Shown here: positions 42,691-52,993 of the stretch, in pieces | How positions within the stretch are numbered: the first letter of the stretch is position 1 | Layout: each line of letters begins with the position of its first letter | From: Aquabacter cavernae | Lineage (GTDB): Bacteria > Pseudomonadota > Alphaproteobacteria > Rhizobiales > Xanthobacteraceae | Assembly (NCBI RefSeq): GCF_003993795.1 | Contig: NZ_RWKV01000015.1 | Coordinates: 248,001-312,000, forward strand | Reading direction: 5' to 3' | DNA: 64,000 nt | The notes under the pieces: generated by a model | Told to the model about the DNA's origin: nothing | Database searches by the model: none | Seen by the model: the letters and a program-made list of their open reading frames with translations, nothing else | Position numbers and translations under genes: made by a program

Positions 42691-44799
42691 ATGAGCGACA
42701 TGTCCATCACGGGTCCGACATCCGGCGCAAAGCCCGCCCCCGCTGAACGGGCCTCCCGCAGGGATATCGGCTTCGCCATGGGCGTGGTCGCCATCCTGGC
42801 CATCCTGTTCCTGCCCATTCCGCCGGTCCTCATCGATCTCGGCCTCGCTCTGTCCATCGCGCTGTCGGTCCTGATCCTGATGGTGGCGCTGTGGATCAAC
42901 AAGCCGCTGGAATTCTCCGCCTTCCCCACCGTGCTGCTGATCGCCACCCTGCTGCGCCTCGCGCTGGGCATCGGCACCACGCGCCTCATCCTCTCCCACG
43001 GCTCGGACGGCGTGACCGCCGCCGGCCACATCATTCACGGCTTCTCCCAGCTCGTCATGAGCGGCGACTTCGTGATCGGCATCGTGGTGTTCCTGATCCT
43101 GGTGACGGTGAACTTCCTCGTCATCACCAAGGGCGCCACCCGTATCGCGGAAGTGGGCGCCCGCTTCACCCTCGACGCCATCCCCGGCAAGCAGATGGCC
43201 ATCGACGCGGACCTGAATGCCGGGCTCATCAACGACAAGGAAGCGCAGAAGCGCCGTTCCGAGCTGGAGGAGGAAAGCGCCTTCTTCGGCTCCATGGACG
43301 GCGCCTCCAAGTTCGTGCGCGGCGAGGCCATCGCATCGCTCATCATCATCGCGGTCAACATTTTCGGCGGCATCATCATCGGGGTGACGCGCCACGGCAT
43401 GCCGCTGGCGGACGCCGCCGACATCTTCACCCGCCTCTCCGTGGGCGACGGCCTGGTCTCCCAGATCCCCGCCCTCATCGTGTCGCTGGCGGCCGGCCTG
43501 CTGGTCTCCAAGGGCGGCACGCGCGGCTCTGCGGAAAAGGCGGTGCTGAGCCAGCTCGGCGCCTATCCGCGTGCCCTGTTCGTGGCCGCCGGCCTCATGA
43601 TGGCGCTCGCGGTGGTACCAGGCTTGCCCTTCCTGCCCTTCGCGGTGCTGGGCGGCATCATGGCGTTCATTGGCTACACCATCCCGAGGCAACTGGCGAA
43701 GAAGAAGGCCGCCGAGGATGCGGTCGAGACCGCCAAGCAGGAGCAGGCCGCCAAGGAAGCGCGGGAATCGGTCAAGGAATCGCTGCGCACCTACGAGGTG
43801 GAACTGGCCGTGGGCAAGCAGCTCGCCACCAGCGTGCTGCGCAATCCGCAGGACTTCCAGCTCCGCATCTCCAAGATCCGGCGCAAATTCGCCCAGCGCT
43901 ACGGCTTCGTGGTGCCCGAGATCAAGTTCGGCGAAGACCTCTCCGTCCCCGGCAAGAGCTACCAGATCAAGATCCACGGCACCGCCGTCGCCACGCAGGA
44001 AATGCGGGTGGGCGAATTGCTGGTGGTCACGTCCGACGGCCCCAAGCCCGACGTGCCCTGCGACGAGGTGCGCGAGCCCGCTTTCGGCCTCAAGGCCGTG
44101 TGGGTCTCCGAAGCCTATGCCACCGAAGTGCGCCGCGAGGGCTTCCACCCCGTGGACACGCTGTCGGTGATGCTCACCCATCTCAGCGAGGTCATCAGCA
44201 ACAATCTGGCGCAGCTCCTTTCCTACAAGGACATGCGCACGCTGCTGGACCGGCTGGACCCCGAATATAAGCGCCTCATCGACGACATCTGCCCGTCCCA
44301 GATCTCCTTCTCCGGCCTCCAGGCTGTGCTGAAGCTGCTGCTGGCGGAGCGCGTCTCCATCCGCAACCTCCACCTCATCCTCGAAGCCATCGCCGAGATC
44401 GTGCCCCATGCCCGCCGGTCCGAGCAGGTGGTGGAGCATGTGCGCATGCGCATGGCGCAGCAGATCTGCGGCGACCTGTCCGAGGGCGGAACGCTCAACG
44501 TGCTGCGCCTCGGCTCCAAGTGGGACCTGACCTTCCACGAAAGCCTCAAGCGCGACGCCAAGGGCGAAGTGGTGGAATTCGACATCGATCCGCGCCTTGT
44601 GGAGCAGTTCGGCACCGAGGCCTCCACCGCCGTGCGCGACCGCATGAAGCTGGGCGGCAGCTTCGTGCTGGTCACCGCGCCGGATTCTCGCCCCTATGTG
44701 CGCATGATCATCGAGCGCATGTTCCCCTCCTTGCCCGTGCTCTCCCATGTGGAGATCGCGCGCGGCGCGCAGATCAAGTCCCTGGGCACCATTTCGTGA
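42691..44799 (+). CDS. flhA: Flagellar export component FlhA
   Basis: The 702-residue protein has eight membrane helices in the first ~330 residues, including the FHIPEP-type loop segment [20 protein letters not shown] and [20 protein letters not shown], and a cytoplasmic C-terminal domain ([20 protein letters not shown] to the end) that docks chaperone-substrate complexes and couples proton flow to export. It lies 24 bp after fliQ; fliR overlaps its stop. Confidence 0.96.
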   Translation: MSDMSITGPTSGAKPAPAERASRRDIGFAMGVVAILAILFLPIPPVLIDLGLALSIALSVLILMVALWINKPLEFSAFPTVLLIATLLRLALGIGTTRLILSHGSDGVTAAGHIIHGFSQLVMSGDFVIGIVVFLILVTVNFLVITKGATRIAEVGARFTLDAIPGKQMAIDADLNAGLINDKEAQKRRSELEEESAFFGSMDGASKFVRGEAIASLIIIAVNIFGGIIIGVTRHGMPLADAADIFTRLSVGDGLVSQIPALIVSLAAGLLVSKGGTRGSAEKAVLSQLGAYPRALFVAAGLMMALAVVPGLPFLPFAVLGGIMAFIGYTIPRQLAKKKAAEDAVETAKQEQAAKEARESVKESLRTYEVELAVGKQLATSVLRNPQDFQLRISKIRRKFAQRYGFVVPEIKFGEDLSVPGKSYQIKIHGTAVATQEMRVGELLVVTSDGPKPDVPCDEVREPAFGLKAVWVSEAYATEVRREGFHPVDTLSVMLTHLSEVISNNLAQLLSYKDMRTLLDRLDPEYKRLIDDICPSQISFSGLQAVLKLLLAERVSIRNLHLILEAIAEIVPHARRSEQVVEHVRMRMAQQICGDLSEGGTLNVLRLGSKWDLTFHESLKRDAKGEVVEFDIDPRLVEQFGTEASTAVRDRMKLGGSFVLVTAPDSRPYVRMIIERMFPSLPVLSHVEIARGAQIKSLGTIS

Positions 44800-45551
44800 A
44801 TGCGGAACTCCAGGTCTGGATCATCAATGCGATCCTGGTCTTCTCCCGCATCGGTGCCTGCCTGATGCTGCTGCCGGGCATTTCGGGAAACCGGCTGCCC
44901 ATGCAGGTGCGCCTGTTTCTCGGGGTCAGCCTGTCCCTCGCCTTGCTGCCCGTCGTGGAACCCGCGCTCGCCCGCCAGGGGCCGCCCTCCACGCTGGCGG
45001 ACCTGTTCCTGGCCATCTCTTCCGAACTGGCGGCGGGCGCCTTCATCGGCCTGCTGGCGCGGATCTTCTTCATCGCCTTCCAGACCCTTCTGTCGGCGGC
45101 CGCGCAGCTCATCGGCTTCTCCTCCATGGTGGGGAGCGTGGTGGATGACGGGCAGCAATTGCCGGAAATCGCCACCCTTCTCTCGCTGGTGGGCGTGATC
45201 CTGATCTTCGTCAGCGGCCTGCACTGGCAATTGCTGCGCGGCCTCGTGGAATCCTACAGCCAGGTTCCACCGGGCCTGTGGCTCGGCTCGGGACGGATGC
45301 TCACCTCCCTCACCGACCAGATGAGCGCCACCTTCATCCTGGCGCTGCGCATCACCAGCCCGTTTTTCATCTATGGCGTGATCGTCAACTTCGCCATCGG
45401 CCTCACCAACAAGCTGGTGCCGCAGATTCCGGTCTATTTCATCTCCACCCCGTTCGTCCTGGCGGGGGGACTCATCTTGCTCTACGCGATGGTTACGGAG
45501 ATGCTGGAAGCATTCCTCGACGCCTTCGCCCTCTGGGCCAGGAATATGTGA
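44796..45551 (+). CDS. fliR: Flagellar export gate protein FliR
   Basis: A GTG at 44796, overlapping the flhA TGA, gives 251 residues with the FliR pattern of about six membrane helices: [60 protein letters not shown]. The alternative longer frame upstream lies inside flhA and is not FliR-like. The C-terminal codons and stop are part of a tandem duplication. Confidence 0.94.
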   Translation: MNAELQVWIINAILVFSRIGACLMLLPGISGNRLPMQVRLFLGVSLSLALLPVVEPALARQGPPSTLADLFLAISSELAAGAFIGLLARIFFIAFQTLLSAAAQLIGFSSMVGSVVDDGQQLPEIATLLSLVGVILIFVSGLHWQLLRGLVESYSQVPPGLWLGSGRMLTSLTDQMSATFILALRITSPFFIYGVIVNFAIGLTNKLVPQIPVYFISTPFVLAGGLILLYAMVTEMLEAFLDAFALWARNM

Positions 45552-45566
45552 ACAGGAATATGTGAA
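45540..45566. repeat. 14-bp tandem duplication across the fliR stop codon
   Basis: AGGAATATGTGAA occurs at 45540-45552 and again at 45554-45566, a 14-bp period. The first copy encodes the last residues Arg-Asn-Met and the TGA stop of fliR; the second lies in the leader of the next gene. Its AGGA is 20 bp before the ATG at 45573, too far to act as the ribosome site. Confidence 0.9.
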
Positions 45567-45572
45567 GCGGCC

Positions 45573-45977
45573 ATGAGCAACCGCACACGCAAGGCCCGGC
45601 GCCTCGTCGCCCTCCAGGACCAGCTCCATCGCTCCAGCGAATGGAAGCTCGCCGGAATCCGCACGGACATCGTCCAGAACGAGCATACCCGCACCGCTCT
45701 GCTGGACACCCTCACCGACGAATTGCTCGGCCCGGTGCTGGTGGACGTGGCGGCCCGGCGCCTCAAGACGGTCGCCCGGGAACGGGCCGTGCTCTCCAGC
45801 GCCGAGACCACCCAGGCCGCCAAGGTCCTTGAGGAAGCCCAGCGCCTGAAGCGGGCGGAGCGCATGCTGGAGAAGGTGCGCACCGCCGAAGCCCATGCCC
45901 GCGAGAAGGCGGATTTCGACACGCTTCTCGATCAGGTGGCCGCCCGGAGCGCGAAGTCCGACGCCGACGGCGCCTGA
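45573..45977 (+). CDS. Small coiled-coil protein, FliJ candidate
   Basis: The 134-residue protein is almost entirely helical and highly charged ([40 protein letters not shown]), with no signal peptide. FliJ is a coiled-coil export chaperone that activates FliI and diverges strongly in sequence. No other fliJ is visible near fliI or elsewhere, and this gene follows the export gate genes, so it is the best candidate. The assignment rests on architecture and elimination. Confidence 0.6.
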   Translation: MSNRTRKARRLVALQDQLHRSSEWKLAGIRTDIVQNEHTRTALLDTLTDELLGPVLVDVAARRLKTVARERAVLSSAETTQAAKVLEEAQRLKRAERMLEKVRTAEAHAREKADFDTLLDQVAARSAKSDADGA

Positions 45978-46292
45978 CGCTCCCGGTCAGGTTCCGCGCG
46001 GGGCCTCCATTCCGGGACGGGCCCGCGCAGATGATGCGGCGGCGTATTTGACCTCATTCGAGATCGCATCCGCCATATTCGCCCTGTGGCTGCTCGACGC
46101 TGAGCCGGAGAAGGCCGCCGGCTCAACGTCGCGCCTGAACCGCACCGGATCACCACGAGACCCTGCAACTTTGCCTGCCAAAGCGGATCGTTTTGCCACA
46201 ACCGGCTCCAGCGGCCTCTTCCCCATGCAAGCCTGCCGACAGCTTGAAGAGGCAAGAATAGTTGCTGAACCTGGACGAAGAGCAGCAGGACA
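45978..46292. other. 315-bp gap before the rod-binding protein gene
   Basis: No frame here looks coding. The gap breaks an otherwise gapless unit, so it probably contains a promoter for the group 46293-47802. I see no recognisable promoter consensus or terminator hairpin. Confidence 0.4.
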
Positions 46293-46808
46293 ATGGGTAT
46301 CCAACCTCCTTCAGACCTGATCCTCGACGTGATCAATGCCGCCGATCCCACCAAGGCCCAGGCCATGGCGACGCGACTCCGGCAGGCTTCCAGCACCTCC
46401 TCCGCCACGGCTTTCTCCGGCCAGTTCGATACCGAGATGCGCCAAATGGGGCTGCCGGTGGACCAGTTGTCGGTCCTCAGCCCGGCCTCGTCCATGAACC
46501 TGCGCAACGCGACCGCCCTCGCCCAGAAGGGCGCGGTCCAGGGCAATTCGGAAACCTACCGCCAGTTCGAGGCCATGATCCTCTCCAGCTTCGTGCAGAA
46601 CATGATGCCCGCCAAGGCGTCCAGCGTGTTCGGCTCGGGCACTGCGGGCGAGGTCTGGCGCTCCATGCTGTCGGAGAAGATCGCCAACGAAGCCTCCAAG
46701 GCCGGCGGCATCGGCATCGCCCAGCGCGTCTCCGCCAGCGTCGCACGCAGCGCCGCCGCCGCGGACAACCTGCCGCCGCCGGTCCAGCCCAGCGAGCCGA
46801 AGGCATGA
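46293..46808 (+). CDS. Rod-binding protein (FlgJ N-domain type, no muramidase)
   Basis: The 171-residue protein has the rod-binding (FlgJ N-terminal) signature at about residues 85-140: YRQFEAMILSSFVQNMMPAK and TAGEVWRSMLSEKIANEASK, with SVFGSG between. It lacks the peptidoglycan-hydrolase domain of enteric FlgJ, whose function is covered by the transglycosylase at 12421. It caps the rod during assembly. The next gene overlaps its stop by 4 bp. Confidence 0.86.
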   Translation: MGIQPPSDLILDVINAADPTKAQAMATRLRQASSTSSATAFSGQFDTEMRQMGLPVDQLSVLSPASSMNLRNATALAQKGAVQGNSETYRQFEAMILSSFVQNMMPAKASSVFGSGTAGEVWRSMLSEKIANEASKAGGIGIAQRVSASVARSAAAADNLPPPVQPSEPKA

Positions 46809-47281
46809 GCACCTTCAACAGCGCGTCCCCCTACCCGCAGATGACGGAAGAAGAACGCCCGCGGCGGTCGCCCGCATCGTCTTCGCCCGCACTGGAGCCC
46901 TCCATGGATGATCGCGCCCTCGACGCCGCCTCGCCGTCCACCCTGGTCAGCGCGCTGGACCGGCTGGAGGAACTGGTTCGCGAGGAGACCCAGGCGCTGC
47001 GGGCCCATGCCGACATCGACTTCGCCGAGATCAGCCGCCGCAAGAGCCGCAGCCTGCTGGAACTGACCCGCATCGCCCGCGCGGTGCCCCCGCGCCTCGA
47101 TAACGGCACGCTCAACCGGGTGCGCGCCCTGCGCGAGGCGCTGCAGCAGAATTTCGAGCTGCTCGGCCTGCATCTGTCGGCCGCGCAGGAAGTGGGCTCC
47201 ATCCTCCACTCGGCCATCCGTGAAGCCGAATCCGACGGCACCTATTCCACCTCCGGGACCTATGGGCGGGGGATGACGTGA
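46805..47281 (+). CDS. FlgN-like export chaperone
   Basis: Starting at the ATG of the ATGA overlap (46805) the product is 158 residues. After a disordered ~45-residue head it is helical with the FlgN-type pattern: LVSALDRLEELVREETQALR, IDFAEISRRKSRSLLELTRI, LREALQQNFELLGLHLSAAQ. FlgN chaperones FlgK and FlgL before export. The family is weakly conserved, so this is a good but not certain match. Confidence 0.72.
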   Translation: MSTFNSASPYPQMTEEERPRRSPASSSPALEPSMDDRALDAASPSTLVSALDRLEELVREETQALRAHADIDFAEISRRKSRSLLELTRIARAVPPRLDNGTLNRVRALREALQQNFELLGLHLSAAQEVGSILHSAIREAESDGTYSTSGTYGRGMT

Positions 47282-47802
47282 TCCGCTTCCTCTTCATCGG
47301 CTTGTGGGTCTGCGTGGTCACCCTTCTGTCCATCTACGGCACCGCCTATTGGGCCGCCGGCGCCTCGGACATGAAGGCGGAGATGCCGTTCAGCGGCGGT
47401 CCCGAATATGTGCGCCTTCCCACCATCAACGTGCCGATGATCATCGACGGAAGCGTGCGCGGCTATGTGATCGCCAAGCTGGTGATCACCACCGATTCCT
47501 CCCAGCTCCGGCGCCTGGGCGTGGATCCCCAGGTCTTCGCCACCAGCGCGGCCTTCACCGAGATTTACAATAACGGCCGGGTCGATACCGGGAAGCTGTC
47601 AAAGTACAACTTCAAAGACATGCTGGACAAGATCAAGAAGGACGCGAACGCCAAGATGAACGGCGAGGTCATCCATGATGTCCTGATCGACAGCATCAAC
47701 TACATCGACAAGAACGACATGCGGAAGATGGCGGAATCGCCGACTGCCCAGCCCCCATCGAAAGCCGACAACACAGATAAATCGGCAAAGGCCACGCACT
47801 GA
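47278..47802 (+). CDS. Single-pass membrane protein of unknown function in the flagellar unit
   Basis: A GTG at 47278, overlapping the previous TGA, starts a 174-residue protein: one N-terminal helix ([20 protein letters not shown]) and a periplasmic domain ([40 protein letters not shown]), then a polar tail. The layout and the strand pattern recall FliL, but I do not recognise the family. It may be a motor- or basal-body-associated protein; the true FliL is at 23730. Translational coupling to the chaperone gene supports a flagellar role. Confidence 0.7.
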   Translation: MIRFLFIGLWVCVVTLLSIYGTAYWAAGASDMKAEMPFSGGPEYVRLPTINVPMIIDGSVRGYVIAKLVITTDSSQLRRLGVDPQVFATSAAFTEIYNNGRVDTGKLSKYNFKDMLDKIKKDANAKMNGEVIHDVLIDSINYIDKNDMRKMAESPTAQPPSKADNTDKSAKATH

Positions 47803-47818
47803 TCCCGAGGAGCGGAAC

Positions 47819-49492
47819 ATGAAGATAATCAACAAGATCTACGGGATTGTCGGAGTTCTCGGGGTGTCCACCCTCACGCTGGCCGGCGTGTCCCTGTACG
47901 CGCTGAAGGAGCAAGCCTCCTTTATCCAGGAGCTGGACCAGGTCTCGCGCCGCCTGTTCCTGTCCGAGCATATGAACGGCCTCATCACCACCGTGGTGAT
48001 GGAAGCGCGCGGCACCTACATGGCTGAGACCAAGGAAGAGGCCAAGCCCTTCGCCGCCGGCATCCTGCGCACGCTCGACAAGCTGGACAAGGCAGCCGCC
48101 CAGGCCAAGGACGCCGCCCCGCCCGATGAGGCCGTGGTGGTCGCCCAATTGTCCGACGACCTCGCGAAATTCCGCCAGTTCCGCACCGAGACCGCCCGCC
48201 TCGCCGTCGAGGACGGCCCCGCGGCCGCGAGCCGCCAGGGCAATAACGACGCCAACCGCGCCAACCGCAAGGCGCTGCAGGACTCGCTGGGCAAGTACAC
48301 CGCCATCCAGGAAGCCTCCATGGCGCCGCTGGCCCATCGCTCCGAGGAATTGCGGGCGAGCACGCAGACCGTCATCATCGCCACCACCCTCGTCGGGCTG
48401 CTGGTGGGCATCGGCATCGCGCTCTATGTGGGCATCATCACGCTGAGCCGGCCCATCGCCCGCATCGCCGACGCGCTGAAGAAGGTGGCCGCCGGCAATC
48501 TCGACATCGCGGTGGAGACGAAGCTCGGCAATGACGAGGTGGGCGACCTCTGGCGCAGCACCGACCGCCTGCTGGTGGAACTGCGCGAGGCCGAGCAGAT
48601 GCGCGAGGCGCAGGCCGCCACCGCCGTGCGCATGGAAGCCGAGAAGCGCCAGGCCATGCGTGAACTGGCCGATCGCTTCGACCAGGAAGTCTCGGGCGTG
48701 GTGCGCACCGTGGCCGCCGCCGTGACGCAGCTGGAAAGCAGCGCCTCCACCATGAACTTCTCGGCGGACGAAACCTCCCGCCAGTCCACCATCGTCGCCG
48801 CCGCCGCCGAGCAGGCCACCAGCAACGTCCAGGTGGCCGCCTCCGCCGCCGAGGAACTGGCCGCCTCGGTGCGCGAGATCGGCGCCCAGGTGTCCACCGC
48901 CGCCCGGATCGCGGGCGAGGCCACCGACCAGGCATCCGGCACCGTGGATGTGGTGCGGGGCCTTGCCGCCAGCGCCGAGCGCATCGGCAAGGTGGTGAAC
49001 CTCATCACCGACATCGCCGCGCAGACCAATCTGCTGGCGCTCAACGCCACCATCGAGGCGGCGCGGGCGGGCGAGGCGGGACGCGGCTTCGCCGTGGTGG
49101 CCATGGAGGTGAAGACCCTCGCGGAGCAGACCTCCAAGGCCACCGACGAGATTTCCTCCCAGATCTCCGCCGTGCAGGGCGCCACCCATGAGGTGGTGCG
49201 GGCCATCGAGGGGATTTCCGGCACCATCCGCCGCATCGACGAGGTGTCCGCCGCCATCGCCGCCGCCATCGAGCAGCAGGGCGCGGCCACCGGCGAGATC
49301 GCCCAGAACGTGCATCAGGCCGCGCAGGGGACGCTGGAAGTGTCCTCCAGCATCACCACCGTCAGCAGCGCCGCCGCCGATACCGGCCGCGCGTCCGGCG
49401 AGATCGTGCGGTCCGCATCCGACCTTGCCTCGCAGGCCGGAAACCTGCGCTCGCAGGTGGACAATTTCATCGAGCGCGTTCGCGCCGCGTGA
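47819..49492 (+). CDS. Methyl-accepting chemotaxis protein (transmembrane)
   Basis: The 557-residue receptor has a first helix at about 9-30, a periplasmic domain of ~155 residues (four-helix type, [20 protein letters not shown]), a second helix at about 185-208 ([20 protein letters not shown]), HAMP ([20 protein letters not shown]) and the signalling domain with the hairpin tip [40 protein letters not shown]. It ends FIERVRAA without a CheR-tethering pentapeptide. Its position directly before cheA suggests it is the cognate receptor of this pathway. The ligand is unknown. Confidence 0.94.
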   Translation: MKIINKIYGIVGVLGVSTLTLAGVSLYALKEQASFIQELDQVSRRLFLSEHMNGLITTVVMEARGTYMAETKEEAKPFAAGILRTLDKLDKAAAQAKDAAPPDEAVVVAQLSDDLAKFRQFRTETARLAVEDGPAAASRQGNNDANRANRKALQDSLGKYTAIQEASMAPLAHRSEELRASTQTVIIATTLVGLLVGIGIALYVGIITLSRPIARIADALKKVAAGNLDIAVETKLGNDEVGDLWRSTDRLLVELREAEQMREAQAATAVRMEAEKRQAMRELADRFDQEVSGVVRTVAAAVTQLESSASTMNFSADETSRQSTIVAAAAEQATSNVQVAASAAEELAASVREIGAQVSTAARIAGEATDQASGTVDVVRGLAASAERIGKVVNLITDIAAQTNLLALNATIEAARAGEAGRGFAVVAMEVKTLAEQTSKATDEISSQISAVQGATHEVVRAIEGISGTIRRIDEVSAAIAAAIEQQGAATGEIAQNVHQAAQGTLEVSSSITTVSSAAADTGRASGEIVRSASDLASQAGNLRSQVDNFIERVRAA

Positions 49493-49500
49493 CGAGACGG

Positions 49501-49522
49501 GCCCGCCGCATCGGCGGCGGGC
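49501..49522 (+). terminator. Stem-loop after the receptor gene
   Basis: GCCCGCCG-CATCGG-CGGCGGGC is a perfect 8-bp stem with a six-base loop, 9 bp after the MCP stop. There is no T-run. It may lower read-through into cheA or shield the receptor mRNA. The remaining 200 bp before cheA contain no evident gene. Confidence 0.5.
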
Positions 49523-49724
49523 ATCAGGGGGTTGAGCCCTTCCGGCCGCGGACCCGCGCCAGCGGTATCGCCCGGAGGGGATCGTGGTGGTTCCTGCGCC
49601 ACCGGCAACGGCCTGCGTACGCCCCTGTTCGGGGCGATGGCCTGCCGGGGGCGCGGGGCTCCATCACGGGGAACATGGACGCTGGGACCACACCGTCCGG
49701 GGACGGGACCGTTGGAGAAAAACA

Positions 49725-52496
49725 ATGGATGAGTTGCTGCGGGAATTTCTGACGGAGACCAGCGAAAGCCTCGACGTGGCCGACGCGGAGCTTGTGAAAT
49801 TCGAGCGGGATCCGAACAATCGCGAGATCCTGAACAACATCTTCCGCCTCGTTCACACCATCAAGGGAACCTGCGGCTTCATCGGGCTGACGCGCCTCGC
49901 GGCGCTCGCCCACGCGGCCGAGACCCTCATGGACAAGTTTCGCGAGGGCATGCCCGTCACCCCGGACGCGGTGAGCCTGGTCCTCGTCTCCATCGACCGC
50001 ATCAAGCTCCTGCTCGCCGAACTGGAGATCAATGAGGGCGTGGAGCCGGAAGGCTCCGACAGCGACCTCATCGAGCAATTGCTGGCCATGGCGGCGCTGG
50101 AGATCGTCGCGCCCCCGCCGCCGGTTCCCGCCACGGTTCCGGTCCCGGCCAAGCCCGTGGGCATGGGCGCGCTGGTGACCCAGAGCCTGGAGCGGGAACT
50201 GCTGCCCGGCGAAGTGCCGCTGGACGAACTGGAGCGCCTGTTCCGCCAGACCGAGGTGGAAGTGCCCATGAAGGGCGCCTCCAAGCAGAAGCTGCCCGCC
50301 GCTCCCAAGCCCGCGGCCCTGCCCGCGCCCGTCGAAGAGGCCGCGAAGACCGTTCCGGCCAAGTCCTCCGGCAAGCCGATCCTGGTGAAGGACGACGAGC
50401 ACCCGTCGAAGAAGGACGAAGACGGCGCCCACGGCACCCCGGTGGCCGCCCAGTCCATCCGCGTCAGCGTGGGCATGCTCGAACACCTCATGACCATGGT
50501 TTCCGAGCTGGTGCTGACCCGCAACCAGCTGCTGGAAATCGCCCGGCGCAACGAGGATCACGATTACAAGGTCTCCCTGCAGCGCCTGTCCAACGTGACC
50601 GGCGAGTTGCAGGACGCCATCATGCGCACCCGCATGCAGCCCATCGGCAATGCCTGGCAGAAGCTGCCGCGCATCGTGCGCGACCTGGCGCAGGAGCTGG
50701 GCAAGCATGTCGAGCTGGAAATGCACGGCAGCGAGACCGAGCTGGACCGGCAGGTGCTCGACCAGATCAAGGACCCGCTTACCCACATGGTGCGCAACTC
50801 GGCGGACCATGGGCTGGAAATGCCCGAGGAGCGCCGCCGCCTCGGCAAGTCCGAGAAGGGGCTGATCCGCCTCTCCGCCTATCACGAGGGCGGGTTCGTG
50901 ATCGTGAAGATCTCCGATGACGGCAAGGGCCTGGACCTCGCGCGCATCAAGGCGAAGGCGCTGGAGAACGGCCTCGCCGACGAGGCCGAGCTGGCCAAGA
51001 TGTCGGACGGCCAGATCTTCCGCTTCATCTTCGCTGCCGGCTTCTCCACCGCCGCGAAGGTGACCAGCGTGTCCGGCCGCGGCGTCGGCATGGACGTGGT
51101 GCGCTCCAATATCGAGTCCATCGGCGGCACGGTGGACGTGCAGTCCAAGGCGGGCTCCGGCTCCACCTTCATCATCAAGATCCCGCTGACGCTGGCCATC
51201 ATGCCGGCGCTCATCGTGGAAGTGTCCGGCGACCGCTTCGCCATCCCGCAGAATGCGGTGCTGGAACTGGTGCGGGTGAAGGCGGATTCCGAGCATGCGG
51301 TGCGCCGCCTGAACGACTCGCCCGTCCTGTGCCTGCGCAACCAGTTGCTCCCCATCCTGCATCTCGGCCGCCTGCTGGGCCTCGTGGATTCCTCGGTGGA
51401 GACCACCGAGGCGGAGTTCGAGAACCGCCTGATCGCGGTCATGCATGTGGGCAATGAGAGCTTCGGCGTGGTGGTGGACAGCGTCTCCCACACCGAGGAG
51501 ATCGTGGTGAAGCCCATGTCGTCGGTGCTGCGCCAGGTGTCCCTGGTGTCCGGCAGCACCATCCTGGGCGACGGCCATGTGATCATGATCATCGACCCGA
51601 ACGGCCTCGCGCAGTCGGTGGCGACCACGTCCGAGGCCACGGCGGCCAACGTGCTGGCCAGCTCCGTGCATGCCGATGCGGACGCCGATCAGGTCATGTC
51701 CCTGCTGCTGTTCCGCGCCGGGTCCGAGGATGTGCGCGCCGTGCCGCTCTCCCTGGTCACGCGCCTGGAAGAGCTGTCCCAGGAGACCATCGAGAAGGTG
51801 GACGGCCGCTCGGTCATCCAGTATCGCGGCAAGCTCATCCCCATTCTGGTGGCCAATGGCGCCCCCGCCGAAAAGGGCGTGGGCACGCGGCCCATGCTCA
51901 TCTTCTCCCACGATGCCCAGGTCATGGGTCTCGCGGTGGACGAGATCGTGGACATCGTGGAGAGCCAGCTCGACCTGGAGATCGCCTCCACCTCGCCCCA
52001 GACAGTGGGTGGCGCCATCATCAATGGCCGCGCCACCGAAGTGCTGGATGTGGGCTACTTCCTCTCCCAGGCCTTCTCGGACGACGCCAACCATCTCTCC
52101 TCGAAGGCCGAGCAGCCGCGCCTGCTCCTGGTGGACGACAGCCCGTTCTTCCGCAACCTCCTGCAGCCGGTCCTGAAGGGCAAGGGCTACGCGGTCATCG
52201 CCTGCGCCTCCGCCCATGAGGCCCTGGAGCGGCTCGCCGCCGACAACCGCTTCGCCGCCATCGTCAGCGACGTGGAAATGCCGGAGATGGACGGCTTCAG
52301 CTTCGCGGAAGCGGTGCGCGGCAAGCTGGGCATGACCGACGTGCCGATCATCGCCATGGCGGGCTCCAACCCCTCCCTGGCGATCCAGCGCGGCCGGGCC
52401 GCCGGCTTCACCGACTGCGTCGCCAAGTTCGACCGTCCGGGCCTGATCTCGGCCCTTCAGGAATTCACCGGCTCCGCCCAGGGAGAAGCGGCATGA
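49725..52496 (+). CDS. cheA: Hybrid chemotaxis histidine kinase CheA with C-terminal receiver
   Basis: Start ATG 49725, preceded by TTGGAG, gives 923 residues. Domains: HPt with phospho-His44 (RLVHTIKGTCGF); a Pro/Ala linker; dimerisation helix (SVGMLEHLMTMVSELVLTRN); HATPase with MVRNSADHGLEMPEER (N box), ISDDGKGLD (G1), SGRGVGMDVV (G2); a CheW-like domain; a second CheW-like region (about 650-785, SLLLFRAGSEDVRAVPLSLV); and a receiver (LLLVDDSPFFRNLL; IVSDVEMPEMDGF). The receiver makes it a hybrid kinase, which may serve as a phosphate sink. It is the first che gene; cheW overlaps its stop by 4 bp. Confidence 0.95.
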   Translation: MDELLREFLTETSESLDVADAELVKFERDPNNREILNNIFRLVHTIKGTCGFIGLTRLAALAHAAETLMDKFREGMPVTPDAVSLVLVSIDRIKLLLAELEINEGVEPEGSDSDLIEQLLAMAALEIVAPPPPVPATVPVPAKPVGMGALVTQSLERELLPGEVPLDELERLFRQTEVEVPMKGASKQKLPAAPKPAALPAPVEEAAKTVPAKSSGKPILVKDDEHPSKKDEDGAHGTPVAAQSIRVSVGMLEHLMTMVSELVLTRNQLLEIARRNEDHDYKVSLQRLSNVTGELQDAIMRTRMQPIGNAWQKLPRIVRDLAQELGKHVELEMHGSETELDRQVLDQIKDPLTHMVRNSADHGLEMPEERRRLGKSEKGLIRLSAYHEGGFVIVKISDDGKGLDLARIKAKALENGLADEAELAKMSDGQIFRFIFAAGFSTAAKVTSVSGRGVGMDVVRSNIESIGGTVDVQSKAGSGSTFIIKIPLTLAIMPALIVEVSGDRFAIPQNAVLELVRVKADSEHAVRRLNDSPVLCLRNQLLPILHLGRLLGLVDSSVETTEAEFENRLIAVMHVGNESFGVVVDSVSHTEEIVVKPMSSVLRQVSLVSGSTILGDGHVIMIIDPNGLAQSVATTSEATAANVLASSVHADADADQVMSLLLFRAGSEDVRAVPLSLVTRLEELSQETIEKVDGRSVIQYRGKLIPILVANGAPAEKGVGTRPMLIFSHDAQVMGLAVDEIVDIVESQLDLEIASTSPQTVGGAIINGRATEVLDVGYFLSQAFSDDANHLSSKAEQPRLLLVDDSPFFRNLLQPVLKGKGYAVIACASAHEALERLAADNRFAAIVSDVEMPEMDGFSFAEAVRGKLGMTDVPIIAMAGSNPSLAIQRGRAAGFTDCVAKFDRPGLISALQEFTGSAQGEAA

Positions 52497-52966
52497 GCAA
52501 GACCCATTCCGACGCCGAAAAGGCCGCGGGTGTCATCCAGTATGTGACGGTGCGCATCGCGGGCCAGCTGTTCGGCGTGCCCATCGAGATCGTCCATGAA
52601 GTGTTCACGCCCGACCGGGTGACCCGGGTGCCGCTGGCGCCCGCCGAGATCCAGGGCGTGCTGAACCTGCGCGGCCGGATCGTCACCATGGTGAACATGC
52701 GCCGCCTGCTGGGCCTCACCTCCACCGGCGAGACCAAGACCGCCGTGGGCATCGAGCGGCATGGCGAAGCCTTCGGCCTCGTTATCGACGAGGTGGGCGA
52801 GGTGCTGGTGCTGGAGAGCGCGAAGCGGGAGGCGAACCCCGCCAATCTCGACCCGCGCTGGGCCGAACTGGTCATCGGCGTTCACCGCCTGTCCAACGAA
52901 CTGATGCTGGTGCTGGATGTCGAACGGGCCTTGTCCCGCCTCGGCGCCCGCCGCACCGCCGCGTAA
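52493..52966 (+). CDS. cheW: Chemotaxis coupling protein CheW
   Basis: The 157-residue protein is a single CheW domain: QYVTVRIAGQLFGVPIEIVH, TRVPLAPAEIQGVLNLRGRI, FGLVIDEVGEVLVL. It bridges the MCP and CheA. It overlaps cheA by 4 bp and is followed after 27 bp by cheY. Confidence 0.96.
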   Translation: MSKTHSDAEKAAGVIQYVTVRIAGQLFGVPIEIVHEVFTPDRVTRVPLAPAEIQGVLNLRGRIVTMVNMRRLLGLTSTGETKTAVGIERHGEAFGLVIDEVGEVLVLESAKREANPANLDPRWAELVIGVHRLSNELMLVLDVERALSRLGARRTAA

Positions 52967-52993
52967 GCCTGAGCCAGGTGTGAGGAGGAGAAC

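Noticed and set aside
44520-44795. Longer N-terminus for FliR beginning inside flhA
   Set aside because: The extra residues are an out-of-frame reading of flhA; FliR homology starts at the GTG at 44796.
46178-46200. TGGCAGG...TTGC-like string (minus strand) as a sigma-54 site
   Set aside because: The GG to GC spacing is 11 instead of 10 and it points away from the downstream genes.
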